DNA of 64,000 bases from Styela clava (taxonomy: Eukaryota > Chordata > Ascidiacea > Stolidobranchia > Styelidae). The translations under genes were made by a program, and so were the position numbers. The stretch covers positions 18,352,001 to 18,416,000 of the forward strand of contig NC_135251.1 in assembly GCF_964204865.1 (NCBI RefSeq), read 5' to 3'. Every line of letters begins with the position of its first letter. Position 1 is the first letter of the stretch. Shown piece after piece: positions 45,908-59,700 of this stretch. Below the pieces are notes generated by a model that worked only from the letters and a program-made list of their open reading frames with translations, had not been told where the DNA came from and searched no databases.

Positions 45908-47735
45908 TCATTTGTTCGTAAGAGCAATTGTAGAATTTGTGTAAGGTCCGACTGACAAGGCTGTCATGTGATGTGCAGTGGTGATAACGGGTAGAAAGTT
46001 GAAATATGAACAAAAGTTTCGAAGTCATTTCCCGCCGGAAAACAAAATGCAAGCTTTGAAATGTGAAAATCGTTCACATTAAAATCAGTTTCGTTTCAAA
46101 TATCTGCAATATAAATCTGCTTTATATTCTGCAAAATAAAAATGTTTTAATATTACATTTATTATTGTATCAAATGCACTATTTTATGTATGTTTGATAA
46201 AACTAAACGAATATATTTTGTATTGTATATTCACAAATGTTTCTCAAATTGTAACGTAAGGTATTGGCTTTTCAATGAGTTATATCACTACAAGATGAGA
46301 TTTCATAATCATTGTTAAGTAGTTGCTACGCTGGGTATCTTTTAGCATAGTGAACAACATAACAAAAGCCATATATTTGAATTGGTTCTGGGAATTGGAA
46401 TCTGGTGCTTTGAGAGTGTTTTATCACATTATTGCGAATCCATGACTGATCGATCAGCCCCGTCAAAACCCACTTAAGACAGAATTTCCTCGAACAAGGA
46501 AATAGAAGGACAGAAATGTTCGAAAGTATGTTCAGGCATTAAGGGAAGGCATTAATACAATTAAAACTATGTTAGATACAAAATACCATATGTCTGGCTA
46601 TTGAATGGACCACTTGATTGTGATATGACACAACCAAATTGACTGTGGAGAATATTATATTTTGATTTGAGTCATCAAACGTGTCGCTCGCCGTGCATTA
46701 GCGTTTAGCTTGGTATCTTTCAGTAGCTTCGAGTAAAAGTGTTGTTAGATTCAGTAGAGTCAAGCTTTTCTTCACCTACTAAAATTGTTTCTTTATTCTT
46801 ACTAGCTTATATATGAATATTTCAATTCAGTTCAGACTTTTATTTGTAAGTTATCAGCTGACCGGATAAAATCTTATATTATTACATGGAAATATGTAAA
46901 ACCGCACGAAAAAGTTACCAAAACAGGTTAAATGTCCGAAAATAATTTTTATATTTCAAGGTAATATTGATAAAGAAATATGTTAAAAACATTATGCGAA
47001 TCGTAACTGTCATTGTAATGAAGGATATAATTTGTGAGTGGGAAGCAGTTTTTACGTTACTTAGTCGTGAATGCCCGGTTTGGAGAACTACAACGCAATA
47101 GGCCCTTTCCTGTACAATATGTAAAGAGGAAGAAACTGACGTATCACTTTCGTCAAATATAATTTATATATTTTCGATTTATATATCAGCTATTACAGAT
47201 CTGTAAAACCGTCAATATTAATTAATTAATTAAGACATCGCTATATCTGAGTTAAATCGGTTTTTATCTCATGGTGTCAGCATTGCGTTTTTTTGAGGCC
47301 TATATAAACAGTTAACTGTTGTGAGATTAACATTATGCTCAGACACACCTCACCGTCGATGTAAAAAAAAGGTAAATAAGATCCATCTAGTTATGAGTTC
47401 GAGTAAAAGCATCTTTAAATTACGTTTAACAATATAATAAAATTTTATGACCAAATCTTGAAAACATGTTTTATTTGTATAATACCAGCTTCAATACCAG
47501 GGTTCCGCCTACGGTTTGAGTTTTTATCTTGAGTTTGTAAGATTAGAAGTGAATCAAATTATCCACGGAAGAGGAAACTAACTCGTAGAAATAACTAGTT
47601 GTTGAAGTCGGCCAATATTACATAGATAGAACTCCATATTTCAAAGACGTGCACTTGCTCACAATCGATCGTCGGGAATCAGTTTCGAGCCTCAACTTTG
47701 ACGCATTTCAGTTTTCACCAATCAAAACAGCTACA
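45908..47735. other. Intergenic stretch; esterase polyA signal at 46135
   Basis: AATAAA at 46135-46140, about 230 bp after the esterase stop, is the likely polyadenylation signal. The rest is AT-rich and contains no gene or repeat that I can support. The promoter of the Ig-receptor gene should be near 47600-47735. Confidence 0.5.
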
Positions 47736-50700
47736 ATGCACCGAGTGGTATCGAAAACAATACTTTTCATTGTACTATTTCTTGTGGCATTCGGCTATTC
47801 CAATGAATCTGAACGAAGTGAGTAACGTTTTTTTTCCTCCACGATTTCGGACATTCTACAATGACGCATCTTTTCTTATTATTTTAAAAGTGTAACTATT
47901 GCCTTATACGTAACGATATATATTTACCACATGAACTCAAAATGAAAGTCTCTGGCAAAAATGTTGCATATTTATTTTGTTTTAACCACAATTTGAATTT
48001 TTTTTTATTTTAAGTTGAAATTTAGTTTACATTGCCTAACTAAAGGTTGACAATGTCATCTCTGGGCTGTTATTCTTTATTGTACTAAGTATGTCGGATT
48101 GAATTACAAATATTATTGGACCACAATTGGCTACAGAATGGTACCCTTTATCTCGTCAAAATTAATTAAATTACAGATATATATTATAGCAGACCTTTGG
48201 AATATCGGAACTTCTCCCGAAAGTTTTTGATCTTGTTACTCGATTGATTGACTGCAAGCTCACATCCGTTTACTAACAGTGAACTTACCAAATAACAATG
48301 AATGCGTAATGCACTGCCTTATTTCCAGGCTTGTCCATGGGACATATTTTTCTGTCCCATTCCCATCCTATAGCACAGGGGTCACCAACGCGTTGCCCGC
48401 GGGCACCAAGTCGCCCGCGAAGACTATATTAGTCGCCCGCAGGTCTGTTCCAAACTAAGCCTAATAATGGCTCTTATAAGTAAGCTACATCAATTATATT
48501 TTGTCCTGCTATTTAAGTATAAATCACACTTATATGGGAACTAGAAATGACACTATATTAATTATTGTAACCATCAACCTTATTTTTATTTGACCTCAGT
48601 AATGTGACGGGTCAATTAACACTCTTCCAATTATGACATCACACTGAGATCACTTTCCACGAACCCGCGCTTTTTCTTGTCCGTTGGTTAGCGGAGCACT
48701 AATAATACAAATATTGATTCCAAAGCAAACCCCATCATTTTCACGATGAATGGGAGGTGGATATATTTATACCACCATGAAAACAGCCTACGTGTGTCTC
48801 ATTAGTGGGGCGATTTTAGCGACGGCAAAGCGGAGAGATATTTCACATCTTGTCACGTAATCTTCCGCGCTAACTACCCACTGGTCAGCACAGAACGGAC
48901 AGAAAAAGCTCGCGATTCAAATCATACAGCAATCCTATTTTACGAGACCATCGTTTGTTTCAACCTATCCTTTCGAAACAACATTTTTGACATAAATTCA
49001 GGATAGGAGGAGATTTACATATTTATCCCGGGGGAGAAGATAACCGATAAGACGGCTTAACCATATGATAAACCACGGCTTCTCGCCGGTTACCATTCGA
49101 TGTCGGGTATGGAATTAGTTAGTTATTTGTTTCTGGAAGCCTGGACTTGATGGCGAAGGAAGCCTTAACCGACCAGCGGTTACGTGAACCACCCTACGGC
49201 GGCGAGGAGTCCAGCTATCCATTTGCACATAACAATCCCCGCATGGGATTCTAACCTGCGAACCTAACGCTTAACACGATGGGCCATAGCGCTGCGACTC
49301 ACTCCACCGGGAACAAACATGGAACACGCCTCACTGATGAAAATCTGCAAGACTCGCTCAGAGTTACAGTGTCAAGTTACACGTCGGAGTATAATACTCT
49401 ATAACATTGGATAGTACAACTGTTAAGTCCATTTTATCTTAGACGTGTGCAGAGTGTTGAAAATCAATTTAAAAACACTCAGTTTTGAAATACAAGTGTT
49501 ATTGATAGAAATTTATTTGCAACGTTGTGATAATCGTTTGATTTCCTGAAGAATCCTAAAGTTTATTAGTGTCTATACTTCACTAAATACCAGTAATTAT
49601 ATCAATAATTGAAGCTTAATCGAGCAACTGATTTTTCTAGAAGTGAACATTGAACTGGTAGCCCGCAGCTTAATCTGTACCCAGAAAGTAGCCCTCGACT
49701 TCGAAAAAGTTGGTGACCCCTGAGTATAGCAATTATGCCTGTCCCACCCCATCCCATGGGATGCCCATTGGAATAAAATTCAATAACAAATATTAAATTT
49801 AGGATTAGCGTCTACTAAACAGGACTACATGTACGAAGAGACATGCAACACAACAAATTTATCGACTTTGTTAACTTTATATTCATAACGTCAATGCATG
49901 TGTTCATCAACCCCTTCACGAAGTATGTTGTTAAGGCTGAATATATTTTGCTCTTTATAACTAACAAGAGAGCTATGCTCAAATATATGAACACGAAGTC
50001 CATTACGAAAGGTTTGCCATTATTTTCCTGAATATCATACAGTTTTCGTGTCCCACGGGTCCCATGGGAAATACAAATGTGTGCTGTCCCAACCCATGGG
50101 ACGTTTTCCATGGGATTCCCATTGAAATCCTATTCCAATGGACAAGCCCGCTTATTTAAATATAGTTCCAGTAGATTGTGACACTTTATTGGTTGCCGTT
50201 TCGTTTCTCAGGGATCACCTTTTTTTATTCTGAATGAATGAATTATTTTGTTAAAATTGACAAACAGAAGAGTCATTGAACTGTAGGCCGCATTTTCTTG
50301 GATTTCAAACTAGGAAAAAGCCTGAGCATATTCGCCCATAAATAAATCAAACTATCTGAAAATGAACGAAGTTAAGATTTTTCAAGTGGGGAAATTATTT
50401 AAATCTATACTTGATTGAATTGAGTAAATTCTATCACAAGCAGTTCAGTTGAATGTTCGTAATTATCATAAAATTTGACAAATCTATCGGTATTCGAAAT
50501 TGTCTTCCAGAGAGACCTTGCGAATATATTACAATCTATTTTAACTGAAAGTAAATTTTACACCAAATTTCAATATAAAATCAAATATTTATAAAGTTAT
50601 AGTGTAAACCAGCGGACAAGTTCGTATACCAATAGCATGCTGTGTATATAATACGTTATGAATCCCAAGTACGTAGATAACCAACGAAAGAAAGGTCAAC

Positions 50701-53700
50701 GACTGGAAAAATGTAGATCATTTTATAACCATATAGTATAGTAGTCTATAATTCTTCATCTTATTACTATTTCCATTTTTCCTAGATTGTACAAGCTAAT
50801 TTCAAGGACGTTCGATTGTTTAACTAAACCGTTATAAAAAAACATTTGCTCAAAGCAAATATTATCACTCAGTTATGAAAGGAATTGAGCATAGTTATGG
50901 ACGACTACTAAGGTTTCACGAGAGTAAAATGATTGTGGAGTGTGGAGTTAGTTACCCCCTAAGTCAGGGGTCGGGAACCCATGGCTCGCGAGCCATATAT
51001 GGCTCTTTTGGTGACGGCATATGGCTCCCAGAAAAATCTATTATTCTAAGATTAAGCTTACTATTGTTACTAGACTTCAAACTATTTTATGGCCAAATTT
51101 GGCAAAAAATTCCTTATACGTTTGACAACGCGGGCCCAGCGCATGTCTATGTTATGTAAGAGAATTACCAGACAAAACATGGGGATTCTGGAACATATAT
51201 TGTGACATCACAAAGCGATAGAGTTTTAAAATACTACGGAGATGCCTAAACGAAAAAGGGTGATGAGTATCGTAGATTCCAACTTGGGCTGCATGTGAGC
51301 AACCGTTCAAGGCCCGCAACGAAAACATGCAGCATCAGAAGTCACATTAAATGTATATTGACATGGAATGTGTTGACTTTTGAGTAAACCTTTCAGGCCT
51401 GATTAAGTGAAGAAATGTTATATGGCTCGCACGAAAATGCAATTGAAAATATGTATATTTCAGGGCCTCTTGACCAAAAAGGTTCCCGACCCCTGCCCTA
51501 AGTAAATGCCGATTGATCCACGACTCTACATAATTGAAGTTCATGAAAAAAATTTGGTCATAAAACAGATTGTAAACGTATGAAAGCTCTGCTTTTGTGA
51601 CTTTACTGACTCTGTGATCTTTTATTTACAGGCACAATTGGTTGTCATTTTGAAGAGACAGAAATTAAACAAGTTTACGCAGGTTGGCCCGTTGCTATGT
51701 CTTGCTTTCATCTTATTGCCGCCCTTCGTAGGAACATAAATTATGGTCTGAACGGAGTTGGGAATTTAACAGTAAGACGAACTTTTTATTACTGTGCGTA
51801 TTATAAAACATAATCAATTTTTTTCGATATAAAAAAAATGGAATGATTGAATTGTACATCCGTTCAATACCAAGTTTCATTTCTCTCTCGAATGACACTG
51901 CAAGATAATAAAATAATGAAATCGTTATATAAAATATAATTTTAACATTTTTAGTGCTTAATTATCGATCCTGTCACCAACAGAACACTTTGGTCGAAGC
52001 CGATGGATAAATCAAATTATTATGACGGGCCTAAATATTATACTACAGATTTAACGGGCAATTCTCCGACGACATATCAAATCAATATAAAGGTATATTT
52101 GTTGGTATGAAAAAATTCACTTGTTCTATTTAATACAGTGTATCAGGGAATATAAAGGTAGGATATTTTTTATAACACAAACACAAGGTTTTATTGTGAT
52201 GTGACTTTTCCGTGTGCTGTCTCCCAACTTTTGTTTATTCCACCTGTTGTTTCGATTGAGTGATACAATTGCTTTAATTAATTCCGTGGGGCGTAAAAGG
52301 CACAAAGTTGTCCTGCGCCACGTTTTGGCTGGGACCATGAGAGGGGTTGCATTTTGTGTTGGCACTTATGTTTTCATATATGTTAATTTAAAATGTCGCA
52401 ATCGCATTATTACGCAATGGATTTTTCAATCGTTTTCAAAAAGGAAAGTATTTTCGTTGTGTTATAGCAATATATATATTTCCCGTCCACCAAACACGTG
52501 TGTAACCATTTGCACAAATACGGAAGATTCGAAATTTTTAAAGAGTTCATGTAGTGCTTAAACTTATCATATTGGCATCAACGTACTTTTTCCTATTTCT
52601 CAATAAATTCATAAATATGTGCCATAGAAGGTTATAACTTGTTCATGTTTAAGCCTTCCAACGCTACATGTTATTATTCTGTGATGAAATTAAATGTAAC
52701 AAAGCAACCAGAGGAAACATGCGCCGACAATCAGAAAAAATATCCCATTGTGCCAACAGAAGGAAGGAAAGGCCAAATAAAATCAATGGAATGTACAAGT
52801 AAATATTTAATCACGACTGATTAATATGTGCTAATATGCTGATGTAGCCTACAACTTTTTACAGTTTTTGATACACATAAATTCCAGTTAACATAGCATT
52901 TTCTTTTCTCCTGTGTAATCAATTTAATTATAAATTAAAACAAGATTGGCATTGTTAAATCAAGTGTGCTAAGTGGAACTTTTGTTTTCTGCAGAATGTG
53001 TTGTTGTTTTCCCCAAACTTCCTTCCTTGCTCGCTTCATAATATGAGTACTTGTAATATATATCCAGGATAATAATTTTGAATCAGAAAGGAAGATCAAC
53101 CTAAAATACTGAAAAAATTATTTTACAGTCTGAACAGGTTTTAAAGCAATAACAAAAAAATGAATATTCCATTTGTAAAGTTGTATACTGAAATTGACAT
53201 ATTCCACTTCACAGCACCGCTTGAAATTGAGCCTCAACTTGATTTAACTAAAGAAATGCACGATTACAACGTTACATGGTATTTAAACTGCACTGAACTT
53301 CATCCAAAAAGGCGCCCGGATGTATACCATATGATGGGATCGAAAGTATGTGTTATTGATTGATTATCTATTCCTTCTTTTGCCTGATTTGTAATATAAA
53401 CAGTAATAATATTGGCCATTTTCATATTATTCAGCTCACTATATCGTCGTTGGACTTCAGCATAGTTGGAATATATTCTTGTAAAATAACATACAATGGA
53501 CATACGAGGCACCCGATAGCATTTAGTCTATGTGCTAAACGTATGTAATTGATTATTTTGATTTATACCACATATACGAACATTGAAATATACATCACAA
53601 AAATATGCCCATCTGAAATAACAAATTATTTTAATTTGCTATTTTGCCAAATATTTATCTGGGACCAAATGCGTGACACGACAAGTTTACATTTCAATGC

Positions 53701-56700
53701 TTTAGGGAAGATTGGCTTCGATTATCAATAAAACAACATAAAATAACATGATGAAGCGGGTATTTAAAGACGCGATAGCTGCTCTGGCGATAAAAACGCA
53801 GAACCTTTGTTGCAAATGATGTTACATAATGTCATCACCAAATTCTGAATCATTCATAGTTTTTATCATCTTTGAGATTGGATTCGTCTCCGGATCCCTC
53901 CCGGAAGTTTTTTTTTAATCTTATTACGTCAAAATATTTCACCAAACTAACATTTCCAGATATTATGTCATGAAATATAACATACATATAACACCTACTG
54001 CTAAGTTGATTTGATTAATGTTGTACAGCCAATATATCAGATAATGCGAACAGAAGAGATTTTTGATTGCGAATGTCTGACCATGTAGAGCAAACGAGCC
54101 TAAAACAATAAAATACCCTAATTTCATTTTATCATATTTTTAGCTCCTACCCAGACTAGCAAGCCCACGATACGTTGTCCAAAATTGGTGAAAGCAAAAA
54201 TTGGGGAATCAGTAAAAATATCTTGTAACGTTAGTGTGGGATACAGTGCCGTAAGCACATTTGCGATGGAAGGATCTTGGCAGCAGGTATGCATTCATTT
54301 TATAGTCCGGCAGAATCGGGCCTTAACATTGTTTTGGGACATTTTTTTTATTTTTTATTGTTCAGATATAATGTAGATGACATATATAATGATACCCAGG
54401 TGGGTGTGGAGTATATAATGTTGAGCGATTTTTTTTTAAGTGGATTTAAAATATTCGTACCAAGATGACGCACATCCTGAACCCTAACCTGGTAAACATA
54501 CAATGTTCAGGTTGTGCGTCATCTTGGTACGAATACTTCAGGAGCGCCTTTTTGTTAAAAACAATTATTTCATAACTACATGGTATAGTTTTGCATACAT
54601 AGTAACATTGAATCTTCTTACCATGTCAGAAATTCAATTTTAGTAGAATAAATGGTAGTTTATTTCACTAATACAAGCCAAGATCCATCGACAGCAACTA
54701 GCCACTTTCTACTGCGCTCTTCAAACTACATTTGCGTTGCCGCGCGCATTTTGTTTTCCTAGTTTAAGCTTAGGAACTTGGAAATATTTTATTAGTTGAA
54801 TTGGATTGGAATATTTGACCTCGTTTTTCACTCCGAACAAGGCCATGTAAAACCATCCACTGGTATCTAACGATGTGTAACGTGTTTTCTTTTGGAAGAA
54901 CCGGAACCTTTCAGTGCTGCATTGACTTTGACAAAATTAATATATCCTTGTGGAGATAGAAGGTATGCGTATGCAAAACCGAGATGTACACCTGTTATGC
55001 CAACATAGTTTATTCAAAATTTTGAATGCTAGTACATCACACACATTTTCCTGTGTGCTTCGGTTGTACGTAGTAACGCGCACATTTTTGCGCAATGCAT
55101 CAAATTCCACTTGATTATTGAGCTATAGGTTTCTGACGAGCTTTTGTGTATGATTTCATTCTATAGAATTGTATGCTGTTCTAAACAATACTAGTTTCAT
55201 CTTTTTCATTCATTCAAACCGCGTGTTGAAAGTAAGTTTTGTAATATTGCGTGTTGGTTTTCAACATCCCTAAATCGGTGATGCCAGTAAATCTTCAATA
55301 CAAAAAGATTAGTAACATCTGCAATAAAACCAGCAGCACCCACTCAAATGACAGCTGGGGGATGGATACTCCTAGTATCTGCTCCATCGCGTGCCTCTTA
55401 CAGTTCAGTTTACATGAGTGCCAATTGGCATCTCAGCTCAGCTCAGCTACAGACAAAAAGTTTCGGACTGTATATATATAAGAATTGCTGATATTGGTTT
55501 GCAATGCGATGAAATCCCATCTTGGCATTTCTGCCTCTCGCAATTGCTGCGTATACTTATCGAAGTTCTGTGGCGTGGTTATCAAATGAAAAAAAAACAT
55601 GGGACGAGTATTTTTTCTACTTCTCTACTACTATCAAACCTTGACATTTTGTGAAAACTTTTTTCCATGCAACCTTTTTTTAAACATCCCCAACAACCAC
55701 AATTAATTCTGTTATTAAACTTCCAAAACAAACACATAAAATCATCAACAGATGCATATCACTAAGTAGATATTGCTGAATTGATATTTATTTTACCATT
55801 TTTCATGTAATTCTTTTTGGTAAACCTGTTATCTATCGTAAATACAGCACATTTGACAATGTTGTAGTGTGACTTTTTTGGCCTTACATTTTTGATATTT
55901 GTAGTTAGAGCTCTTTGGGCTCTGTCAAGCAAAGTTACAATATTGGCTGTTAATTGCAAAACATGATCATGTTGTTGGAATAACTTGGCATTTTACCACC
56001 CGTATATCATTCATTGTTGAGAATATTATTGAAATCAAAAAGATTTAAAAATCCGTTTTCGTGAATTTTTTGTTGTAGCTGAATTCCAGGGACAGCATGA
56101 CAACAGGCAAGAGAAGCACGGTCGCCTCTTTTAGTTTATGACAGGGTTTCTTCAAAGGGGACCCTGTCCTCCTTGGATCGGTTATCTGGGAGAAAGAACA
56201 AACAGATGGAAATGCGAATATATAATAACAACGTATTTTTATAGAAGAGAAGAAGCAAAAGTGTTTAGAGTGTTTGGTAGTTTGAAAAGCATTGTCATGG
56301 AACATAACAATAAACTACATTCTTTCCCAGGGAAATACTATAAAATGTAGCAATTTTCTCATTCTTGTTCTCGTGATATCATTATCTTTCACTGCCCGTC
56401 GTGATCATCCCGCTGCATAACAATTCTCTCTAACAAATAATTGACTGTTCTACACCGGGTGTATATCCACTTGAACCCCTGGCGACTGCATTAGCAGGCT
56501 TGTATCGTTAATTGCAACAATAGAGGGTATTTTGAAATGGTACTCTTTATTTTACCCGTACGTTTCAACAGTATTTCTGTTTGGTGCTTCCGTAGTTTGT
56601 CGTAGGTTATGGTTCAGGTTGTGCGTCATTATGATGCACAGGTTTGACGAAAAACACTAATACAAATATCTCAACAAATACCTAAAAGTTATTGATTTTA

Positions 56701-59700
56701 TTTCCTAGTAAATTTGGCGCTTGCGTAGTTTGTGCACCAAGATTGCGCACAACCTGAACGTAGTATTGTAACAGGTTATGATTCAGGTTGTGCGTCATTA
56801 TGATGCACAGGTTTGACAAAAAACACTAATACAAATATCGAGCCGTAAAGAAAATTGCTCAAGGCTGCAAACTCCACACCCATGTAGAAATGATTGGCAA
56901 TGACCCCAAGATGAATAATCACAAATAAAAAAAACTTTATGTCTGAAATCAAACTTGGGCCAAAAAGGTCCCTTCATCTGCTGGACTATTAGTCTAGGTT
57001 GTTAATTTTATTGTACGTTCAATACAAACCTTTTTTCTACACAGATTAATCGAAATAAAACATATTCTTGTTCACATGCTGGCATTTCAACGATGCACGG
57101 ATGGAAGGAGAAAGCCCAATGCTACAGGTAGTTAGGATTCCAGCAACTTAAAAGTTGTTAATATAATTTTAGTCCCTGAAATTATATTATGTCGAAAACT
57201 AAAATTTCTGATTTAGATTATCACGCATTTTCCTTTTTACTAAAGGCTTGTTGAATCTTCAATTGACATCTATACACAAAGCCAATATATCACGCAGTGG
57301 CACTCAAATAAATAATGAATGGCTGAGTCAGTAATATCCTAACTAATACCAAACTAACCAATGAGCTCTTTTTATTTGTAGCAGTTTAGGGGTAATCGAA
57401 AACAATAGTGTTTACCCATACAAATTATGCCGTCTTTAGAAATTTCACTCAATACTTTAGAGGTGAACAACACGTCGATCGCCACGTATAGTAATTGATC
57501 GTGTCTGATGTTGAGTAATTTTGATAACACACCCCAAAAAATTGCCTTGAACCAGTTTCACAGCGCCTGTTGTATGTTTTAAAACAGGAAGAATATAGTA
57601 CGTAAAATACGATATACACATGCAGTAATTGGGTATGGACAAGCCCGATGAGTTTGTGAACACTTACATTTTTATCATCTAATTTTCACGCACAAAGAAA
57701 TTTTTATTTAATTTTTGTTCTACAACGGATTTATATCATTTTTGAATCAAGCTCTACAATTCTAGTTTTGTTTGAACAGTAATGTATCGCAAGAACACAA
57801 CGATAGGTGCTATCTTTATGAACCAACTGTTCGCGAGAAAGAACCTATTGAAAACATCTTACAAATGACACTTGAAATAAGGTAAGAGGTTATACCGTTT
57901 ATAACACATCAGTGCAATTGATCTGTGTATTTCCGCAACTTATCCTGCTACAGCGGTTTCCTTTTAGAGGTGCATGAACCAACGTGGCTAGCAGAATGTT
58001 TGGTGGTATACAATAACTATATAATACTTTCCATTTTATTATTCTCCCGCGTTCAATGCCGTTCAGAAAAATTGTATAGGCTCGAGTTAACGACCACTGA
58101 ACTCTGGGATATCAGTGGGTGGTAGAGACGTTACTACGCTTGAAAGCCGCGCTTAACTCTTTGAACTCTGACGGCTCTGAGCGAAGTTACTCGCTCACCC
58201 TGAAGGTTCGCGGCGCCGTGTTGGTAAAACAATAAAATTATTCTAAATACTGGCTATTTGGAACGCTTATAATTTTTTTACCAATTATAGTAGCACGTTG
58301 TGTGACATTTCAATCGAAAGGAAATTTTATCGTGCATTCAGAATGTATTTTCCAATTTGAAATACATTTTGTCAAAATTAATAAAATTGACCCTAATCTA
58401 ACAGTGATTTTTCTGCATGTATGTGAGTTTTGGCTTGAAATTTCGTTATTTTGGTACAAAATATACTGCCAATAATTGATGTTCATAAAGAGTTTTTTAT
58501 AAGCTCTTTGTTGATATTTGAATTACTATTGTGGCTGCCATATAACCAATTTTATATTTAAATATTCAATTGTGTATCATTGTGTCGGGTGAACAACTTC
58601 GATAAGCGGCCATGACGCACTGATTACGCAGCTACGCAAAAGCCGATCACGTGACTAACGTCATGAAGATGTTGATAAGTACGTTCGAAACGTATTGCGT
58701 GGCAAAATGCGCAAGATAACTTTCACGACGACGTTCTCAGCGGGACATCGGTCGCCGAGTTTCGATATGAAATTAACCCTGCATGGAGTGAAGTACCGAC
58801 GTCGAGTAATGCGCGCAGTAATAGCAAAGTGAAGGGAAGTTAATATCGTCATATTAAATTTCCCGTGGAAAATGTTTTATTCGCCCATCAGTATTTGTTC
58901 AAATATCAACCAAAATAAGTACTTGCCTGCTCTGCAGATCAAAATATCTGATTGTACGAATGTTAGGCGAAGCAAGTGGATGGATCAATATCTGAGAGAA
59001 CTAATAATCCAGAATGAGCAACTCTTATTCCAAGAAGATCATATGCGTCGCCAGAACTAGATACCCCCACCGCAAAACGCCAGTTCTAATAATAGATGCG
59101 TCGTATGCAGCAAAATTTACATTATTGCCAAAAATCCAATCCAGCTGCTAAAGATAAAGCGTTGCTGAAACGATGCAAGACAGTATATAAGTGCAAATAC
59201 TGTAATGAGTACCTATGTATAGGTAACGAAACCAACAACCATTGGTATAACTGGCACAACAAATTGCAATATTGGATTTAGAAGGTGTCTTTTATCTGCA
59301 TAATATTTTCATGTTCTTCATTGTTCCGGGCACAACAAAGTACAATATTCAATTTAAAAATTTTAGCAAACAGTCTTTTATGTACATACATTCTTCATGG
59401 TCTTTATTGTTCGGTTATCCGCTAATAAAATCACAATCTTGTTCCTATTGCGTATACGTAACCACAACTTAATGGGGCTTGAGCGGGCAGTCAAAGTCAA
59501 AGCGTAGTGCGAATTTTGAATGCGTAACATCGGGTCAATTAATTACTTCCTGCGGACATTTAAATAATAACATCTCGACGTAACGTTATTGCGGATATCG
59601 TCACGTTTTGTTGCATTTGCGTAATATACGTAAAGTTGTGCGTGACGAGACGTTGCCTCTCTTTAATGAGAACATCATTTTGACGCAGCGTCGCTGTTAA

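Larger units (their letters stand above)
48326..50150. mobile_element. hAT-like element in intron 1, host of nested insertions
   Basis: Termini CAGGCTTGTCC and GGACAAGCCCG, flanked by CTTATTTC (48318-48325) and CTTATTTA (50151-50158), an 8-bp duplication with one mismatch. CCATGGGA motifs recur near both ends. It is interrupted by the element at 48376-49722. A fragment of the same family lies at 36631-36905. Confidence 0.7.

Noticed and set aside
52214-52561. 115-codon plus-strand frame
   Set aside because: Lies in the intron between the microexon and the exon at 52628 and has no matching motif.
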